From assembly GCA_028751875.1 (NCBI GenBank), contig CM054165.1:22165889-22229888 (forward strand): a stretch of 64,000 nt of DNA, given 5' to 3'. Shown in pieces: positions 13,354-27,120 of the stretch. The notes below the pieces were generated by a model. It was not told the origin of the DNA, did not search any database, and saw nothing but the letters and a program-made list of their open reading frames with translations. This DNA is from Rapana venosa (taxonomy: Eukaryota > Mollusca > Gastropoda > Neogastropoda > Muricidae). The position numbers were made by a program, and so were the translations under genes. Numbering within the stretch: the stretch's first letter is position 1; the number at the start of each line of letters is the position of its first letter.

Positions 13354-14257
13354 TTATAACCTCCTTGACAGGCCGAGTTGCAAGTGCACACTATATACCG
13401 GGAATAAAATTCTTATGACTCACTGCTAAGTTCATGTCCCTCTTACTCAGAAATTACTGAATGAATAATCCTGATAGACTGCCCAATGACAGTATATATA
13501 TCGTGTAGATTGCTTTCCGCACAGCTCAAATTAGATTAGCATGATAATTCACAACGAAAATATATTATAAAATGTTAAAAATCGTCAAAAAAAACAATGT
13601 CCTTCATTCACCATATTGTCATTCCTTGAAGTAGTACTGCCTCAAATGACAGTATAAATATCGTAGAGTTGCATTCAGGCAACTCAAATTAGTTAGCAGA
13701 GATGCGACGAGAACACAACAACAATATCTTTAAAATGTTAAAAATCATCAAAAAATAACATGTCCTTCATCACCACTGACATTCAGAGTGTCCCCTATTT
13801 CAATAACATCACACCAAAATCGATGTAAAAATCTCTTTTTTTGTTTTTTTAAATGGCATTAACTCTGAATCATACACAATTCGTATTCATCACAGTCAGG
13901 ATTATCAACAGATTTATTGCCATTTTTCAGCTGTGTAAAGTTATTGATGACCGTTTCATCAAGAAGAGTGCATTTATGACAAGAACTGCCCAAGCAGTCA
14001 TGCATAATAACACAAAATACCAGCACAAAAATGACGTTTTTTTTGCCAAATTTTTGAGCAGTAGTGATGCCTGGAGAGACCAAACAGGAGAGTGACCACC
14101 ACTAATTTTGGAAGTTCTTTCCTTTACTGTAGTCAAGGAACTGACTTATTACTCTTCGGGTTGGAAACCCCGAAATTTGCATCCGGGTTTTGGATGTATA
14201 GAGTGGCGACATTTAAGTCACAGAAAATTTCCGGGGTGGGTCAGGCAAGTGTGTTAA
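13354..14257. mobile_element. Degraded piggyBac-like non-autonomous element (copy 1)
   Basis: Homologous to the TTAA-flanked element at 43660-44661. The left end has decayed (ATTATAACCTCCTTGAC), while the right end keeps GGGTCAGGCAAGTG then TTAA at 14254-14257. It carries two copies of the internal 145-bp unit (starting 13470 and about 13624), where the third copy has three. No transposase frame is recognisable, so this looks like a MITE-type derivative. Confidence 0.6.
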
Positions 14258-14274
14258 AATTATAACCGCACAAC

Positions 14275-14555
14275 AAAGGATACTATAGCCAGCATTAAGG
14301 CCTATCAAACTACAATCCCATTGGGTCCATGCAGTCATGGGTTATTCATCTTGGCTGAATCTTGGTGAATTCAGGGTGGGGAGATTTTCACCATCTCCCA
14401 GGTCGATATCAAGTGCAGACCTCCAGTGGGCCTTCATCCCCTTCGTGTCAGAACACAGCCGGAAAATAAACATATTCACATTGAAGATTCATACATCATT
14501 GCCCAGTTGTTTAGGGTGGGGTTACGGGGAAGACAACATACCCAGTATACATCCC
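14275..14555 (+). mobile_element. 5' (tRNA-like) part of a split SINE (copy 1)
   Basis: Homologous to 44680-44950 of the third copy. It has a decayed promoter-like head (ACTATAGCCAGCATTAAGGC) and body text (CAGGTCGATATCAAGTGCAG, CCCAGTATACATCCC). The homology stops after ATCCC at 14555. The rest of the SINE resumes at 20271, 5715 bp later. Confidence 0.7.
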
Positions 14556-15239
14556 GCGAGCGGTCAATTCAAGTCAAGTCGAGATCAAGCATTTTATTCC
14601 AGAGTTGTACATTGATACTAGGGAAGCATTCTTGCCTTTTTTTGTTTCATCAAGCCATCTAGATCCAAGAACAAATTTCTTAAGATTATACTGAAATCGA
14701 CATTATTACATCCTTTACATTAAATTACACCAGTAAAAAAGAAGAAAAATCGAGTAAGAAAATTAACATTGAAAAATAAAAATAAACCACAGTACATACA
14801 TAAACAACAACACGCACACCATACTCATACACACTGCGTGCGTGTGCGACCTCCCACCCGTCCACACGCACACTTAAAATAAAGAATGTTGAGAGTCCTT
14901 GAAAAGTTGATTCTGAAACAATCTCAACAACCATCTCATTGAAATCGTCTCCTCCCCCCTTTCAGTCTACCAATTTCGTTCAACCACAAGGCACCAAAAC
15001 CACCCATGTCCACGGACCTTAGAACAGTACGCATCTGACTCAGGGAAAAATTCTCCCCTTTCTCATCTCTTCCTCGACTAATCTGGCAGGCTTCAACACT
15101 AAAGTACCACAGTCAAATTCTCTCTCACCGTCTCCAAAAAAACGTTCGGTATAAGGCACCGCCCTCACCATGGTTTAGTTCATACCTAACACCGATTCCA
15201 CACAGTTGTAGTCGAACAAATTCAATTCACAACACCTAC
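14556..15239. other. Left part of copy-1/2-specific segment; no gene seen
   Basis: The first third of the segment missing from the third copy. It begins GCGAGCGGTCAATTC and is AT-rich with CA-rich text. The right part (about 14950-15239) may be decayed upstream sequence of the L2-like ORF, but I can read no certain motif in it. Confidence 0.5.
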
Positions 15240-16490
15240 CAAACTAGCATGGTATTGGAGTCCCACAGGCTCATTCATCGCCTGTTTCTTTTCACTCTCT
15301 AGCACTGGCGCCTCTTTCACCAAATAATAAATCGTCACCAGATCAACCATCACATTATGCAGAGAGATCTCTCATATTCTTAGCAGGTGATATTACCTGA
15401 TAAATCTGCCTTCTCCTCTTGCTCAATATGTCCTACAAGCTTCAAGACATCCAAAATTGATGAACAAGAACAAGCTACAGTATTATATGCCGATAAAAAA
15501 CCGAGAAGCCATGCTTGTAGGGACCAAACAGCAAACGTCTCTTCCATCACAACAGCTTCAACAGAATTCGGCAATACGTCTGTCCCTCTAGCCACTGCTG
15601 TGAAAGTGTATCAATGGGTCATTAGTCGAGCACACACCACCAATGCAAAAGTATCAATCACCCAAACTGTACAGTCGTGCTACAATCAATTACGGCGCAT
15701 CAGTGCAGTTCGAAGTACCTTTCCACTGATGCAAAACAACGCAAACTAGTCACGTCCCTCATTTCTCACACTGGACTATTGCAAATCTCATCTGGCTGAT
15801 CTCCCACTTCATCATCCACTCCCTTCAACGTAAACAAAGACTCCTACAGCTCGATTCTAGTCCTCAGAAAGAAAAAATCTGAGCACATTACTCCTCTCTT
15901 GCTATCGTCTCCACTGGGCTGCCTGTGCCACAGAGAGTAAACTATAAGATCAGTACCCCACTGTTACAAAGCCTCCACAAAACATGCAACCTTCCTACCT
16001 CCTGTGAACTGTCTTCCATCGTGTACCACTCCTTCTCGTTCCATCCTCTCTGCTGAGATACCTTGGTGCTTAAAGAATACCTAGATACAACCATATCCCG
16101 CGCGATGCCGTCGCTCTTTCTCTGTTTCTGGTCCATCGATCTGGAATGACCTCGCATGCCGCCCTCCGCCAAAAGCCTTTTTAATTACGCGATTAAATCC
16201 GGCCTCAAAGACTGCATTTCTAGTTCAAACCTAAAGATTCTCCTCTCTTGTTCCATCTCATTTGTGTCCCCTGCCCCAACAGACAAACCCCACACACCTT
16301 GGCGAAGTGATATAACCTTTAGGTGTGTGCGTGCGAGTGCTGTGAGTGGTATACAATTGAATTTGTAAAAACATATGATTGTAACTGCTGCATGTGAATG
16401 AGTGGGATGACAAAGCGCTATGATTGGGTTTATTTGATTACGTGAGATAAGGCGCTATATAAATTCCCATGTATTATTATTATATAATTA
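15240..16490 (+). mobile_element. Degenerate L2-like LINE 3' end
   Basis: The C-terminal half of an L2/CR1-type reverse transcriptase read across frames. It shows a decayed GVPQG region (about 15255), INRHQINHHIM where FADD is expected (about 15330-15360), GNTSVPLATAVK (about 15570-15605), ISQTVQSCYNQLRRISAVRS (about 15655-15715), LDYCKSHLADLP (about 15772-15805), KKSEHITPLL (about 15870-15900) and PSFSVSGPSIWND (about 16105-16150). The 3' UTR ends GCGCTATATAAATTCCCATG + TTATTATTATTAT at 16453-16487. It is inactive. The 16380 period boundary lies inside its 3' UTR. Confidence 0.8.
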
Positions 16491-17494
16491 AAAAAAAGTA
16501 AAAACCATAAAACGTCAGACAAACAAATTTACAACTCCACCTACTGAGTTCATCCCTCTTTCATGTTTATACTATTAGATAATAAAAAGTAGAACGGGAA
16601 CAAAACGTTAGAAAATACTAGTCATTCGTTGCATCATAACGACAATATTGCCTTCAGTGACCTCCCTCTGCTCCTCTCCTTCCTAGCCACCCAGCAAACT
16701 GTGCTTATGCCTCATACTCTTCAAAAAGCGCTTTTTAAAAATAAAAATATTCACACAATCACTAACAAACAAGCATATAAGTTCAATAAGACATGTAGAA
16801 AATGATTATTTTAATAGTGAATACAATAATAACAACAATCCACAACCATCCACTATGGAGACAACATATAACAAACTAATCTCCCATCACCATGGACAAC
16901 AACATAAACGATGAAACAGAAAAGCATTGTGTGAAAGGATGGGGGAGGGGAAGGAGTATCAAGGGGGGAAGGAAAAACACAATACACGCGTCAAATAAAA
17001 AATAATAATAAAAACCAATTATCAATAAGTAAAACCCCTATATTATACAAAATTCAAAAGCCCATAATCAACTGACTATCAAACTAAAACAAAACAAACT
17101 AAAACAATATCAAAACAAAAACAATATCGCTTAAAAAAGTACAAAACAACTCATCTCTAACTGGCACTAAAAACACACCACGATAAAATCTATTGAATTG
17201 GACAAGAGAAAGTGGCGATGAGGATAGGCAAGGAGGAGGGAATTAGAGGAGAGAAGAGATGATGAGAGAGAGAGAGAGAGAGAGGAAGGACCATCACTAT
17301 CAAGCTATCAGTCTAACCATTAAAAAAAAAAAAATTCACCTTTCCCACTGCTGATTTGGTTTGAGCAAGACCTTCCAGAGATCAATGTGCTTTTCCGGAA
17401 GTATCGAGCTGGGACTATCGACATGTGTTGTGCCTGCCAGGCAGCAGTCCAAGAAATGTCCGGAACAAAACACTGACTTCTACTCCACGCTTTG

Positions 17495-19140
17495 TTTGAT
17501 CTGACCACGCAGGCCTTCGATACTGTTAGCTAGAAGAGGACTATGAGAGAATCATTGGCAAGTACGGCTGCCCAAGAAAATTCATGCGCCATCGTACGTC
17601 AGTTCCATGGGTAGGTATGCTGCCAGAGTAACAAGAAAACGGAGAGGCATCTGAACCTTCCATCACCAACGGAGTGAAGCTCGGCTGTGTTCTTGCTCCA
17701 ACCTGTTTCAGACCTCATGTTATCCGGGCCAATGCTTGTCAGATTGCGTTCAGAGATTCGGATGTTGGTGTGTCCAGCTCAGGTACAGTAAGATGGATCA
17801 AAGACGTTCAATCTCAGGAGGCTTCAAGCAAAAAACCAAGGTCTCAACAGGATAACATGCAACGACTACCTGTTTGCTGATGTGATTGCGCCCTCAATGC
17901 TGCCCTTCTGAAGCCGACATGCAAGACAGTGTTGACAAGTTCTCTGATGCTTTCGACAACTTTGGGTTGACAATCAGTACCAAGAAGACTGAGGTAACTG
18001 GCACCAACCAGCCCAGGCTTCTAACGTTGAACCAAAACATCTCCGTGAAATTGGACATAGACTCAAAGCAGTGGACAAATATACTTATCTTGGCAGTACC
18101 CTCTTCCCGCGCAGTGAGCCATTGATGATGAGGTCAACACCAGACATTCGCCAAAGCAAGTGCTGCCTTTGGCAGACATCGAAAGTAATGGTGGTACCAG
18201 AAAGAGGCATCTCAACAGAAACCAAGATCAGTCTACAAAGCGGTATGCACCCAGCCATCCACCAGGACGCCTACACACACCAGGGCACCTGCACACCATA
18301 TCCATGTCACACCACACACTTAACGGTCCAACGCACACGTGGGGATGTGGGCCCTCACAACCAACCATCCAAGCCCCGGGACGCTGCGAGAGGGAGGTGG
18401 CTATGGCACCAGAGTCAAGGAACAGTATCTACCCAACTGCCCATGCTAGAAACATGAACCACTACCAACCAACCACCTGTTAAAGAGAAAACTTTTGGCC
18501 ATCAGTAGCAGGACACGATCTCTCCGACACAGAGGAGAGTTGCTCACTACGTCAAAGAACCTACCCGCATCCACACCTCCTGAATAGCCGGACCCAGCTG
18601 TTCTGCTGGGGCAGGCCAAGTATTTGCATGCCAGAACCTCGCTCCCCAAGAAACTGCTGTTGGAGAACTTCCAGCATGGAAAGCGCTCCCAGGATGCCAT
18701 AAGAAATGACGCTTCAAGGACACTCTGAAAGCCTCCCACTTTGAAATCCTTCAACATTGAGAGTAGAATCTCATGGAGCAGGCACAAAGAGAGGCCACAG
18801 TAGGCGAGCAGCATGTCCTCCAGTGGCGCCAAGCCCACGAGAGCAAAGCAGAATTGCACCAGCATGAGCAAACGCAGGCAAGACATGAAAGATATAAACC
18901 TCCAAAAGGCAGGCCACTATACCCTTATATCCATACTGCCCAAGAACTTTTCAAGGTCGGCGTGATTGTGGCCAAAGAAGTCATCTACGCACCCCTCTGC
19001 CAAAATGGACCCTCCCTATGCCAGGACGAATTAGATGGTTCATCATCGGTCCGGATAGGCTGCGAAGAAGAATGTAAGTAAACCCGGTGGACTTGGTTGT
19101 AGTGGAAGCTCACGAAGATTGAACCCTGGAATATCATGTA
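17495..19140 (+). mobile_element. Degenerate LINE RT and C-terminal domain (family C), copy 2
   Basis: Base-for-base repeat of the relic at 1115-2760, with the same stops and frameshifts. Sharing identical disabling changes means the duplication post-dates the decay, or the copy is artefactual. Confidence 0.85.
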
Positions 19141-19876
19141 TGCATCTGTTACATTTGAGAAAGTCAGGATTCACTAGCAAAAGAAATGAAACTGATTGCC
19201 CACTGTTGTAGTAGTATGGATATTTGCAATGTCATCTTTTTTTGTTGTTGCACTGTTGATATTCAGGTAGCCCTACACGGAGGACCTGTTTTGAGTGCCA
19301 CTTGTTGTCTGAAGTTAAGACATAATAGTATGTCAGGATGGATTTGCTAATTTGAAAAATATAATTTTCTTTTCTGATACCTTGTAATTCAATTCACTAA
19401 TAGAAGACCCCTTTAGAAGGTTTCAATTCGAATAATCAGAACAGAGAATATTAGAATACGCATAAAGGAAACACACAATAAAACAACGAAACGATACAAA
19501 AGTCAATTTTCAAAGTGGCTGCTCTGGGAATCTTCAAAAAATCGATCTTTATATCAGACACAGTGTATAATCAGTCCCCTTTAATTTCATATACACTAAA
19601 TGGAGGATCACGAAGTATAACACCACTAGGGGGTTGTACGCACGTTATCAAGTAGAATAACTTGATAAAGAGGATACTACAAAATCTTTATTCCTAAATC
19701 AGTATAACTTTCACTTACACAATACACAAATCATATAAAGCCTCTAAAACAGGGAAGATCCAGTCCAAGCATAATACAATAATAACAAAATACCGAATTT
19801 CCTTGGAAATCAATACTATATCAAAAATTGTCTCTTAACACAAGCGAGTTCATGATGCTAGAGTCCCTCTGTGATT

Positions 19877-20260
19877 AGCAATATAGTCTGCAAGTCACAA
19901 AAAATCAATTGTTTCCAGTCAAGCGACTGTTTTTATAAGCATCAGATATACAGCTGCAAGTCACAAAATGAATTGCTTTTCAGTACAATCAGACTGTTTT
20001 TTATAAACCAGCATAAAGCAGCCTAGTGCACAAAGTCAATTGCTTCAGTCAAGCAACCTGTTTTAATAAACCAGCAATAAATCTGCTAGACAACAAAAAT
20101 CAAGTGCTTCAGTCAAGCAGACTTGCTTTATAAACCACAATATAGCTGCTATCACAATAGTCCCCAATTGCTCAGTCAAGCAGACTATGCTTATAAAACC
20201 AGCAATATAGCAGCTCTCCACAAAGGTCAATTGTTTCAAGCAGTTCAACTTCCTTACCAC
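19877..20260. repeat. ~67-bp minisatellite, about six units (copy 2)
   Basis: Identical to 3497-3880. It forms the right end of the 5715-bp segment (14556-20270) that is missing from the third copy. Confidence 0.85.
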
Positions 20261-21679
20261 CCAGACACAACGAAGTCGGAATAACAGCGTACCTTCAGGG
20301 AGGGCAAAAAGTTGCATAAGAGCAAAATCTTACCATAGGTGAACACCTAGGAGCTTAGCTGAGAAGTGGGATTTATTTTTACAGTAATAAATCACACACC
20401 AAGGAATGAGCACAATACAAAGACCAGAACAAACTGATCATCATCAAGGCCGACATTAAGTTGAGGAAAGAACCACTCTGACATCAATCCAAGCAGGATT
20501 ACTTCCCTATTAACCCAACAACAACAAAAACATGGGCTATATAACAAGCAATAAAACACAATATTGAAAATACATTTGGATGATTTAACTTCCACCCAAC
20601 AACAAACAGAGCCATAGGCTAATATAACAATTCAGATAAAACCAATTATTGAAAAAAACTGCTTTGAGAGTCACATTCATGATCATTTACTTCACCTAAC
20701 AACAACAAACAAAAATGGCTGTAAAACCATCAGTAAAACCACAATTTATTGAATTTTTTTTAATTTTACCAAAAATAAATGTTCAAAACGGCGAGTAAAC
20801 ACACTACATTAATAGACAGTAATTTTAAGGGTTTAAGTACCTAAAAGATGGCACACGACATACACACACGCATGCGACACACTAGAAATGTAAAACCAAC
20901 AGGATGACAACTAAATTACAAACAACCCAGAACAAAAATTCTGATTGCACTTGGGTTTCAGTACACTGTTTCATTTCATAGCTCTCCTTCTTTCAACAGC
21001 CAAAACAGACCCATCACCTGCAGGGTGTGTGTGGCCTCTCTGTGTGTGTGAGCATTGACTTGTTGGAAACTGTTACTGTGCTTGTTGGTTGTAGGACTGT
21101 AGGCAAAGAATGAGTTCAGTGCAAGCGCTTATGGATTTGTCTGTGCAAAGATAGACAGCCTTATATAAGATTGCCATTTAGTATATTATTATTAAAACAG
21201 ATATGTAGCTACCGTCTAATGTCTTTCTTTTTTTTAATTATTGTTTTTTTGAAAATGGCTGCACAATGTGCCCTTGGTACAAAATTCACAGGTTGTAAGG
21301 TCAGGTACTATACAAGCGTTACATTGTTGTAAGTATACATTACATATATATTTGTTCCATGACGTTGTTTTGTTGTCTTCAATTATAAAGTCTATGTTCA
21401 CAGCTAAAGATGATATTATAGCGAGGGAGCAGTAGAAAAAAGTAAAAGAGATTTAAAGTAGCGACATGGAAAGAAGGAGTGGAAGGAGAAAAGGATAAAG
21501 AAATAGGCATCCGTATGTTGGGTGTATATGTATTTGTTTTTTTTTAGAAACATTGAAATAATAATAATAATAACAACAAAACCCAACAACACAGCCTAGA
21601 AAAGGTAATAATAATGACGCATTAAACAGGAGCAAATACTATCTCTAACCTCTCAGACAAAACGTATAGTTGAAAATTG

Positions 21680-24600
21680 ACATAACAATAATGTAACTAC
21701 AATTAAATAATCGAGTGGACTATGCCATAAGAGCATCATGCAAATGGCAAGGGCAATCTTTTGAATTTATCAAATATGATGTTTATCCAGAGACTGTTCA
21801 AAAATTTTTAGTAAAAAAGTGGTTTTTTACAGATAGTAGGTGCACATCAAATATGAAAGATGTATTGGAAATATGAACTCCACATAGGCCATACTGGACA
21901 TGTATTTAACCACAAATTTTGTAAGGAATGCATTAACTTCATTCTAGAAATATAGTGAATGTACCCTTCTCGCTTTTATTAAAACGCGAAACTATATTGA
22001 GAAGGAGTCATATAACCAAAAATAGTGGGAAGTGTCCGGCAATTTTTAAATAGTCCGTTCCTTGAATGTGACCATATTCTTTAAAACTAACCCCATGAAA
22101 AGATTTGAGTTTCAATATACGGTATCCCTCCTGTATCGATAAGGTAACACCATTCTAACGAGTACCATGTGCATGTCTTGACCCCTTTTAATTTGGCAGC
22201 TCTGTGCAGCCCACATCATGTGAAAAAAATTTCCACCGAGAGAATTGCACCCAACAAAAAGAACATGAATACCACTATAAACTTAGGATGTGTATGACAA
22301 ATTTAATTTCAAAAAATAAATATCTAGAGATTTCTGAGAGTTTGAGAGAGGGGATTTTATAGCATAGCAATACTGATTAAGGAGTCAACACAAAAGCAAC
22401 AGTGAAATGAAATGAAACTGGAAAATGGAAAATTAAGAATATAATTACTATAGCCATAAGAATTGCAATAAGTTTACAGTCTGTAAATATTGAATATAGA
22501 TGATTACCAAGATAGTACGAGGTTTCTCAATTTTTAAAGTACTGCAGGTATGACAAATGCAGAGGCCCCCTGTGACCAAGTAGATTTGTTCTAAAAACAA
22601 TCCATCTGGTATATACTTTTAAGTCAGTCAGCATGACTTATTTTCAATATGCGCCCGAAACATCTGCAACCAAGATGATTTGATTTTCAATTTAAATTTC
22701 TATTTCACATGTTTAGTTGATTGTTAATAACTTTATCCTATTCATCATAATTTATGTAATATTTTATGATATTAGTATTACGATATTATTGTTGGTGACT
22801 ATCATTATGGTATGTCTTATATTTTTTGGTTTTTTTTTGGTTCATAAATAACTCACTATCAAAACAGTAGCTTCATTACATCCTCCATGAAGGAGCAGGT
22901 GACAGCTTCTTTATTGTGTTTCTAATTCATATTGGTTAAGGTTATATTTATTGAAAGAGGTATCTGATACATAAGTGCCAATGAGGCCTTACCCAGCGAC
23001 ATTCTTTGTTTAGTCCCTTTTTGAAAATTCGTTTCTGCACGAACTTTATATTCACTACAATACAAAATTTTCGACATTCGTGCTCCGTAAACACATATAT
23101 TGGCGCATGGAAATTTGTGCAGTATTTCAGCTAGGGGAATTCCCGTCAATTTCCCTTATATAAGTTATATATTGTTTTCCCTATGGTGGATGCTTGGAAT
23201 AGTAACCACCAAGTGCAGTTTGTACGGCCTTACAATCTATACTTTGGGAGAGTTTTTTAAGTAAATGTTAGGAGCACTGAAAACGACCTCTATGTCCATA
23301 AGACCAGTCTTTGGGAACGTACCAAAGGTGACTTAGCAGACAAGCATTTAAGAGTGAAGATATCTTGTCCCCCATGACTGTCTGCTACCATTTTAAAGAA
23401 AATTAATGATTTCCTTGCTTTTGTTAAAAGAGTATCCAATATGAAGCATTCCAAGTTAATTTTGATGTAAGATGAATGCCTAAAAATTTTATCATATTTT
23501 TCTACTGTGAATTTGGCTCCCTCTCCTGATCTTAAAGCTGATGTAGTGTATCTGGAGACACTACCATGTATTCAAAAGCATTATTGTGCGTTTTTTTCTG
23601 TAGATAGATGGTCAGACAATTTTCCAAAAATATATTAATAGGTAAATTATCTGATGCTCTTTTTGATATACTTTTCAAGGTATAATTTACGATCCTCTTT
23701 GTTGAGTAGCACGCTTATCATATTGACATTCATAGCCAAATACATATATCATCAGCATATTGTACAAAGACAACATCTTAGGACAGTTTTTGTCTAGGAA
23801 AATCATATCTCAATAATTAAACAGAAAAGGAGTTTATTATAACTGAACCCCAGTGGTAAACCCTAGCAATGATCTAAAGTCTGAATAATGCAGTTTCCCT
23901 GCACTCATCACTTGCTGTATACTATCGTTATTGCATAGCGACACTTTTAATATATGGAAAAAAATGCCCAGAAAAAACCAATATGACATTATTTAATGCA
24001 CAAGTTAAGCATGCAAAGCTTGGTCGTAGGCTTTCCTTACATCAAAAAATGTCGAGTATAGATATTTTTTCCTTCTTGCACTATTGTTGTTTTTAAACCT
24101 GTGTTGTTAGTTAACTAGGTTATCAATTGCTGATCGACCTTTTTTGAAAGCTGCTTGAATTGCAGGAAGCTACCTTATTGTTCTGACAGTAGCTATATAC
24201 AAGCCTCTTAAGATTAAAATTCCTCCACAAGCTTACCAAGTTGGAAGTCAGTGCTAGATGGGCCAATAACTAGTTTTATCAGTTTTAGCTTCCTTGCTTA
24301 GTGAATGGGACAATAATAGACTGCTTCCAGTTCATTGTGGCACTGCAACCTTCGTGTCCAGACCCTTATGGAAAAGATTTTTTTAATGCATTAGAAGATA
24401 TGAATTTTATTCTGGTACTGTTTAATCATGATCACAAAAAGAAAAAAAAAAATGTGGAATTGCATCTAATTCCAACAGTAAGTTTTCTTAATAAAAAGGG
24501 AAAATAGTATCTTTTACTTCATTGAGTTATTGGAGCACTGAATGTATTACAGTATAATTAGCACACCTGATCTTAAGTATTTTTCTTTTTCTCCACATCT

Positions 24601-27120
24601 TGTCTTAATTAGTGCTATTTAAGTATGGACGTGCCTATCTCAACACACCCTCAGACTCTGAGAATATCTGCAAAATCCTCAGGCCTTTATCTGCTTGGAT
24701 GGAAATTCATTGTTTTTTAGTTAATATGACAAGTTGGTAAAATCACACCTTTTGCTGCATTCATGAAATTTTAATCCACACTGAGTTGTTAATAATCCGA
24801 TTATAATTATGATGACTTCACTCCAACAAAGCGAAGACCAAAATTGTCGTTTTCGCCTGAGCTCATGATCAAAATTTGCTGAGATTAGTTTTTGCCTCTT
24901 CTGTTTTTTTCAATGGTTTTCTGGTGTCTTATTTTTTTAATATAAGTTTTATACATTAAACCGTTTGTTGGTCACTGCTTCCTCACAAGCAGGTTCCCCA
25001 AACTTTCCTGAACATTCACGGGGTGATGTGGTGTTTGAGAGGGGGATGGGGATGTGTATGAAGGTGGTTGGGGGGAGTGGGGTGATAAGTAAGCAGCCTA
25101 TGAATGATGGCATATAGTAAAGGTAGAACATAATTCAAGCTACATTTTCAGAATCCAAGCTGTTTGTATTGTAGCTGCAAGGGATACTTTGATTTAAACT
25201 GTTTTCCATAGCTCTATATAGTTAAACTTTGGAGTTATCTTTTTCATTAGTTACAGGGAACTTGGCATTTCATTCAAAGTACTAACAATAGGAAAATGAT
25301 TCACTTGCCCAATGTGTCTTCCATAAAGAGTTACCCACGAACATTCAGGTGCAAGAGCAGAAATATTTAAAGACCAGATTCATAATGCCGATGCCTTGTG
25401 ATTAAAAGATGTGTCAGGTAATTCTGGTACACTCCATCATTTTATTAGGCATAGACAAGATCTGTTAGATTTTCTAAAAACAATTACAGGAGAATGGAGT
25501 ATTACTTCCTTTTATCCCAAAGGGTGCTAGATGAGCGTTGAAGTCCCCTGCTACCTGGAGCCATTTCTGATTATCTTGTAGTGTGCAGCCATCTGTATTA
25601 TAGTATTAGCTCTCCTTTAGGCAAAAATACTGAAAGCAATTGTTCATGACCGAAGATGAATCTGTAAACTTTAGCACGTCAGCGCACAAATATGAATCTG
25701 AGTACAACATTACGGCATAGTGAACAACATGCACTATAATCAATCCTTCCTTCTTGGATAATACTTGCTGTAGTTGACTTTAACCAACCAGCATCCACGT
25801 ATTCAATGAACAGGTTGGTTATAGTAACCTTGAAGTTTGGGTAATTTACACTTCTTTACATTGCGGGGGACTTGCCTGGATGAGAACTGATATCTGTTAC
25901 ATAGAAAGAAGTTGAACTAAATATGGGCATGATTCATTTAGATGGATCTATGGCAACCACTGCATTAACGAGTTAAGCATTATTGATGTTTTTTGAGAAC
26001 ATGATAGCACACAAAAAGCACTAACTTAATAAACAATAAAAACACAATTTAAATGTTAATGGAGAGTAACACTAACAAAAAAAAAGAAAAAATATCAATA
26101 ATAATAATAATGATATCTTAATTAAAAGAGTCCAAGAGAGCACTAGTTAAAAAAGACCAGTAAATCACTTAAAACGCAATAAGGAAGAAAACGCTCAGAA
26201 AGAACAAAGTAATTCAGATGGTTAGAGCATGCTGCTGAGCAGATAGGAGCAGAAAACACAGTGTCTATTTACTTGTTACTAGATCTGTAGAGCCTGGTGC
26301 AGACAAGCAAAAGCTACACAAATGTTACCATCAACATGATTTTTTTTCACCACACAAAACTTGTAATGTCAGCATAGTTGTTCTCCACCCGGGGTAGTCT
26401 GCTGGTAGAGCAATCTCGTTACAGAGGCCGTGGTTGACAATGGGTCCTCCGTTTTTAGCTGGTTAGTGGCGATCAAGAGGCGTAGCGTGGTACTGATACG
26501 GAGTCCATGGGATGAAACTGATCTTACGAGTCTCCTCGTTTGCTGTTTGCCAAAACAATGCATTAATCATGCCTAGCCAGAATGTTCCTACCATTATACA
26601 GTACTTTGCAATTTGGAAATGGAATAGAATCTTTTGTAATGATAATGGGTGTAACATATTTCCATGGATAACAAATGATAGCTGTTGTTTAGATGGTATA
26701 ACCCGAGCAAGTCACGCATTGAAGAGTTATCTCTCTTCATCTGAAGACTTGGGTTTTTTTCACGGCGAACCTTGCTAATGACAAAATTTTGTCTCAGAAA
26801 AGACGCTACAATTTGTTTTCCATTTCGGTACGAATGTTGGCTTGTTGCTTGAGGATCTGACTTTTTAAAGATCATTTGAGTGATCCCCACAATGGATAAC
26901 TACAGCCTGTTGTTTTTTATATATCCAGAGGCAATTACTCATTATCTTAGAATTTCCCGTTAATTTCGTTGAGACTTTCTCTTTTCCACTCTTAATCATA
27001 TGACTGTCCTAGAAACCTGTTTGGCGTTCCACGCCATAAAAGTAACAGAGTCCTGGAGAAGGATGACTGGGCAGATCAAGTTGATCTCGTACTGCATGGC
27101 TGTGACGTTCAGTGATGGTT
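21680..27120 (-). mobile_element. Degenerate SGNH/EN/RT/RNase H LINE (family A), copy 2
   Basis: Identical to the family A relic of copy 1, including the intact YADD box (at 23748-23759) and the disrupted GTND box. It is followed by the same region up to 28089, where identity to copy 1 ends. Confidence 0.85.

Larger units (their letters stand above)
1..16380. repeat. Tandem segmental unit, copy 1 (period 16380)
   Basis: The block repeats with a period of exactly 16380 bases. Every stretch I compared between 1-11709 and 16381-28089 is identical, including microsatellite lengths and poly-A runs. The period boundary falls inside the 3' UTR of an L2-like LINE and not at an element edge, so the repeat may extend left of the window. 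Zero divergence in selectively neutral relics points either to a very recent duplication or, more likely, to an assembly loop. This is separate from the genuinely diverged third copy at 42605-51335. Confidence 0.97.
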
